The notes under the pieces: model-generated
What the model saw: only the letters and a program-made list of their open reading frames with translations
What the model was told of the DNA's origin: nothing
Databases searched by the model: none
Shown here: positions 13,495 through 15,277 of the stretch, one piece after another
How positions within the stretch are numbered: position 1 is the first letter of the stretch
Layout of the letters: each line of letters begins with the position of its first letter
Translations under genes and position numbers: made by a program
Assembly: GCA_029263945.1 (NCBI GenBank)
Contig: JARIDM010000067.1
Location: forward strand, 1 to 15,277
Source of the DNA: Sporosarcina sp.
GTDB lineage: Bacteria; Bacillota; Bacilli; Bacillales_A; Planococcaceae
Length of the DNA stretch: 15,277 nucleotides
Reading direction: 5' to 3'

Positions 13495-14562
13495 ATGTAC
13501 GGAACAATCACACATTATATGGGGACAGCTTATACTGGACTTGGCATTTCGCATAAATATGATGAACTTATTGCATCAGCGACAAAAACCGTTTTCTTGA
13601 AATGTCCACCGACAACTGCAATTTCAACAGTATTGAACCAGACAGGCACACACTATGTGAAACGCGGATTTGATATCGATAAATTTATGAATCCAGTAGA
13701 ACCAGACCAGACGGATGCCATCTTTGTACAAGGACCCAATTTACTTTTTATTCAAGCTTCGCATCCTGTCGCGCTTGAACCCACTGATATTGGTGGAAAG
13801 CACCGGGTCGTTAGCTTTTATGATATATATGATGAGCCAAAATTAAGTGAAGAAAATAAATCTCTCGTGAAGAGTTTAACAGAGTCAGAAAATACTTTGA
13901 ACAAGGCATTAAGCACATTAGCTTCTGCAAAAGTGATCCATGATGAATGGGAAGCCGTTAATATTGGGCGAATGGACTGGCCTGCACATGAGGTGTTAAT
14001 CGAGGAAATGAAAGAAAATCTGTTTAGCACAATGACCTTAAATAAAAAATCGAAAGTATCCCACAGGTTAATTGGCTCGTTAACTTCTATGGGTGCTAGC
14101 GATTTCATTCCCTCTATCACCAATCGAATCGAGCGACGCTTGCTCATTAAAGGTTTGCCGGGAACTGGGAAATCTACGTTGATGAAATCTTTAGGTAAAG
14201 AAGCGGAAAGTCGTGGCTTCGATGTTTTATATGGCTGGTGTGGGCTAGATCCGCTAGGGGTCGACCTTGTCTTATTTCCAGAACTCTCACTTTGTTTAAT
14301 TGATGCAACACATCCACATAATTATGATCCAGTGGAAGTTGGCGACGAGGTTGTTGATTTAATTAGCATGTGTGGAGAAAGTGATGATGCGAAATATGCC
14401 ATTTCGTTAATTGAAAAAAGATACAAAGAAACAATTTTAAACGCAACTGGTTATATGCAGGCGCATGCCCAAGCGGAGAAGAAAGTGAAGGTTACGATGG
14501 ATTTGGCCATTAACGCGGTTATTTTTGAAGAGAAGGCAAAGCGGGTGCTCGATATAAACTGA
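13495..14562 (+). CDS. Two-half P-loop ATPase-like protein (PRK06851 type) with degenerate first half
   Basis: The 355-residue protein appears built from two related P-loop halves. The second (about 195-340) has an intact Walker A, G-L-P-G-T-G-K-S-T (220-228), then Y-G-W-C-G-L-D-P-L-G-V-D-L-V and L-C-L-I-D-A-T-H-P-H (267-275). In the first half the matching positions read K-C-P-P-T-T-A-I-S-T (36-45), so the Gly-Lys-Ser/Thr needed for phosphate binding is gone, and L-L-F-I-Q-A-S-H-P (83-91) replaces the later block. The layout matches the Firmicutes family catalogued as PRK06851, whose function is unknown. Only the C-terminal half should bind nucleotide. The start is ATG 13495 with AAGGA upstream. 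A CATAAG/CTTATG dyad (13457-13473) lies in the promoter region. Confidence 0.8.
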   Translation: MYGTITHYMGTAYTGLGISHKYDELIASATKTVFLKCPPTTAISTVLNQTGTHYVKRGFDIDKFMNPVEPDQTDAIFVQGPNLLFIQASHPVALEPTDIGGKHRVVSFYDIYDEPKLSEENKSLVKSLTESENTLNKALSTLASAKVIHDEWEAVNIGRMDWPAHEVLIEEMKENLFSTMTLNKKSKVSHRLIGSLTSMGASDFIPSITNRIERRLLIKGLPGTGKSTLMKSLGKEAESRGFDVLYGWCGLDPLGVDLVLFPELSLCLIDATHPHNYDPVEVGDEVVDLISMCGESDDAKYAISLIEKRYKETILNATGYMQAHAQAEKKVKVTMDLAINAVIFEEKAKRVLDIN

Positions 14563-14588
14563 CAGGCAGTAGGGCAGTATGTTAATAT
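14559..14588 (+). promoter_or_regulatory. kbl promoter (extended -10)
   Basis: CTGACA (14559-14564, 5/6 match to the -35), an 18-base spacer, then TAATAT (14583-14588) preceded by TGT as a TGn extension. It overlaps the last codon of the previous gene and lies 32 bases before the kbl start. Confidence 0.55.
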
Positions 14589-14603
14589 GAACTTAAATAC
14601 TGC
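14565..14603. repeat. Operator-like GGCAGTA repeats around the kbl -10 box
   Basis: GGCAGTA occurs at 14565-14571 and again at 14573-14579 (8-base step). An inverted copy, ATACTGC (14597-14603), pairs perfectly with GCAGTAT (14574-14580). The inverted arms bracket the -10 box, with centres 23 bases apart. This is the layout of a repressor or activator site; as RNA, part would also be a weak 7-bp hairpin before the SD. Confidence 0.5.
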
Positions 14604-14620
14604 TTGAAAGGAAGATTGCC

Positions 14621-15277
14621 TTGTCAAAAAAACTAGATGCTTTTCTCAATGAAAATTTAGAGGAACTTCGGAGTGCTGGCCTTTATAATGAAATCGATCC
14701 ACTTGAAGGTGCAAATGGCCCGAAAATTAAAATAGCTGGAAATGAGTTAATTAACTTATCTTCAAATAACTACCTTGGGCTTGCAACGGATGAAGATTTA
14801 AAAGTACTCGCAAAAAATGCCATCGACAAATACGGGGTAGGTGCTGGTGCAGTTCGTACGATAAACGGAACACTAGACTTACACATCGCGTTAGAAGAGA
14901 AACTTGCAGAATTTAAAGGAACTGAAGCTGCAATTTCGTACCAATCAGGATTTAATTGTAATATGGCTGCGATTTCAGCCGTGATGAATAAACAAGATGC
15001 GATTCTTTCTGACGAATTAAACCATGCGTCAATTATAGATGGTTGTCGTTTATCAGGTGCTAAAGTGATTCGTGTAAAACACCAAGACATGGATGATTTG
15101 AGAGCAAAAGCAAAAGAAGCAACTGAATCAGGTAAGTATGGAAAAGTAATGTATATTACAGATGGTGTTTTCTCCATGGACGGAAACATCGCGAACTTAC
15201 CAGGAATCGTAGAAATCGCAAAAGAATTCGATTTAATCACTTATGTCGACGATGCGCATGGTTCTGGTGTCACTGGA
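14621..15277 (+). CDS. kbl: Glycine C-acetyltransferase (2-amino-3-ketobutyrate CoA ligase), 5' part
   Basis: The first 219 codons of a family of about 390-400 are present; the gene runs off the right edge. This PLP enzyme converts 2-amino-3-ketobutyrate and CoA to glycine and acetyl-CoA in threonine breakdown, usually next to threonine dehydrogenase. Family marks are L-S-S-N-N-Y-L-G-L (46-54), V-G-A-G-A-V-R-T-I-N-G-T (73-84), S-D-E-L-N-H-A-S-I-I-D-G (130-141), D-G-V-F-S-M-D-G-N-I (181-190) and the cofactor-contacting V-D-D-A-H-G-S-G (209-216, Asp210 and His213). The Schiff-base lysine lies beyond the window. The R-T-I-N-G-T and D-E-L-N-H-A-S blocks favour Kbl over the related biotin enzyme BioF, though BioF-like use is not excluded. 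The start is TTG 14621 with AAAGGA eight bases upstream. Confidence 0.9.
   Translation, partial: MSKKLDAFLNENLEELRSAGLYNEIDPLEGANGPKIKIAGNELINLSSNNYLGLATDEDLKVLAKNAIDKYGVGAGAVRTINGTLDLHIALEEKLAEFKGTEAAISYQSGFNCNMAAISAVMNKQDAILSDELNHASIIDGCRLSGAKVIRVKHQDMDDLRAKAKEATESGKYGKVMYITDGVFSMDGNIANLPGIVEIAKEFDLITYVDDAHGSGVTG

Overview
The window looks like chromosomal DNA from a low-GC, Gram-positive member of the Bacillales, most like the Sporosarcina/Planococcaceae side of the order. This rests on AG-rich Shine-Dalgarno (SD) sites, frequent TTG starts, extended -10 promoters of the TGnTATAAT type, compact rho-independent terminators, and the protein set (DegV, SE1832-type small protein, TopB with C-terminal zinc ribbons, YczE/YitT-type membrane protein, Kbl). 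The genus is inferred, not proven. There are fourteen credible protein genes, the last cut by the right edge. I see no insertion sequence, prophage, CRISPR array or rRNA.

Left end (1-1040): a tRNA-Ala-like element with a rebuilt 5' half and a strong terminator right behind it, a roughly 330-base stretch with no convincing gene, then a short amidase-domain protein. A bidirectional terminator separates this from two minus-strand genes, a DegV family lipid-binding protein and an M20 metallodipeptidase, each with its own extended -10 promoter.

Centre-left (3500-7010): a CNNM/CorC-type membrane protein (plus strand), an ECF sigma factor with no anti-sigma neighbour, an array of about seven 20-bp direct repeats, and two minus-strand genes: a 61-residue coiled-coil SE1832-type protein and a PseG/SpsG-like protein whose usual catalytic Gly-His step reads Thr-Tyr.

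Centre-right to right end (7140-15277), all plus strand: a cation:proton antiporter with a cytoplasmic nucleotide-binding tail, DNA topoisomerase III, a 218-residue protein that resembles only the C-terminal part of SprA-type proteins, a YbaK-type Cys-tRNA(Pro) deacylase, a YczE/YitT-type membrane protein behind a leader of about 110 nt, a two-half P-loop protein whose first half has lost its Walker A motif, and glycine C-acetyltransferase (kbl) with an operator-like repeat set around its promoter.

Most genes have their own promoter and terminator, so the window is mainly a run of single-gene housekeeping and accessory units rather than one system. The observations most worth following are the tRNA-like element whose 5' edge can pair either with its acceptor strand or with the terminator arm, the 20-bp repeat array, the repeats around the kbl promoter, and the three proteins with altered or missing catalytic elements.
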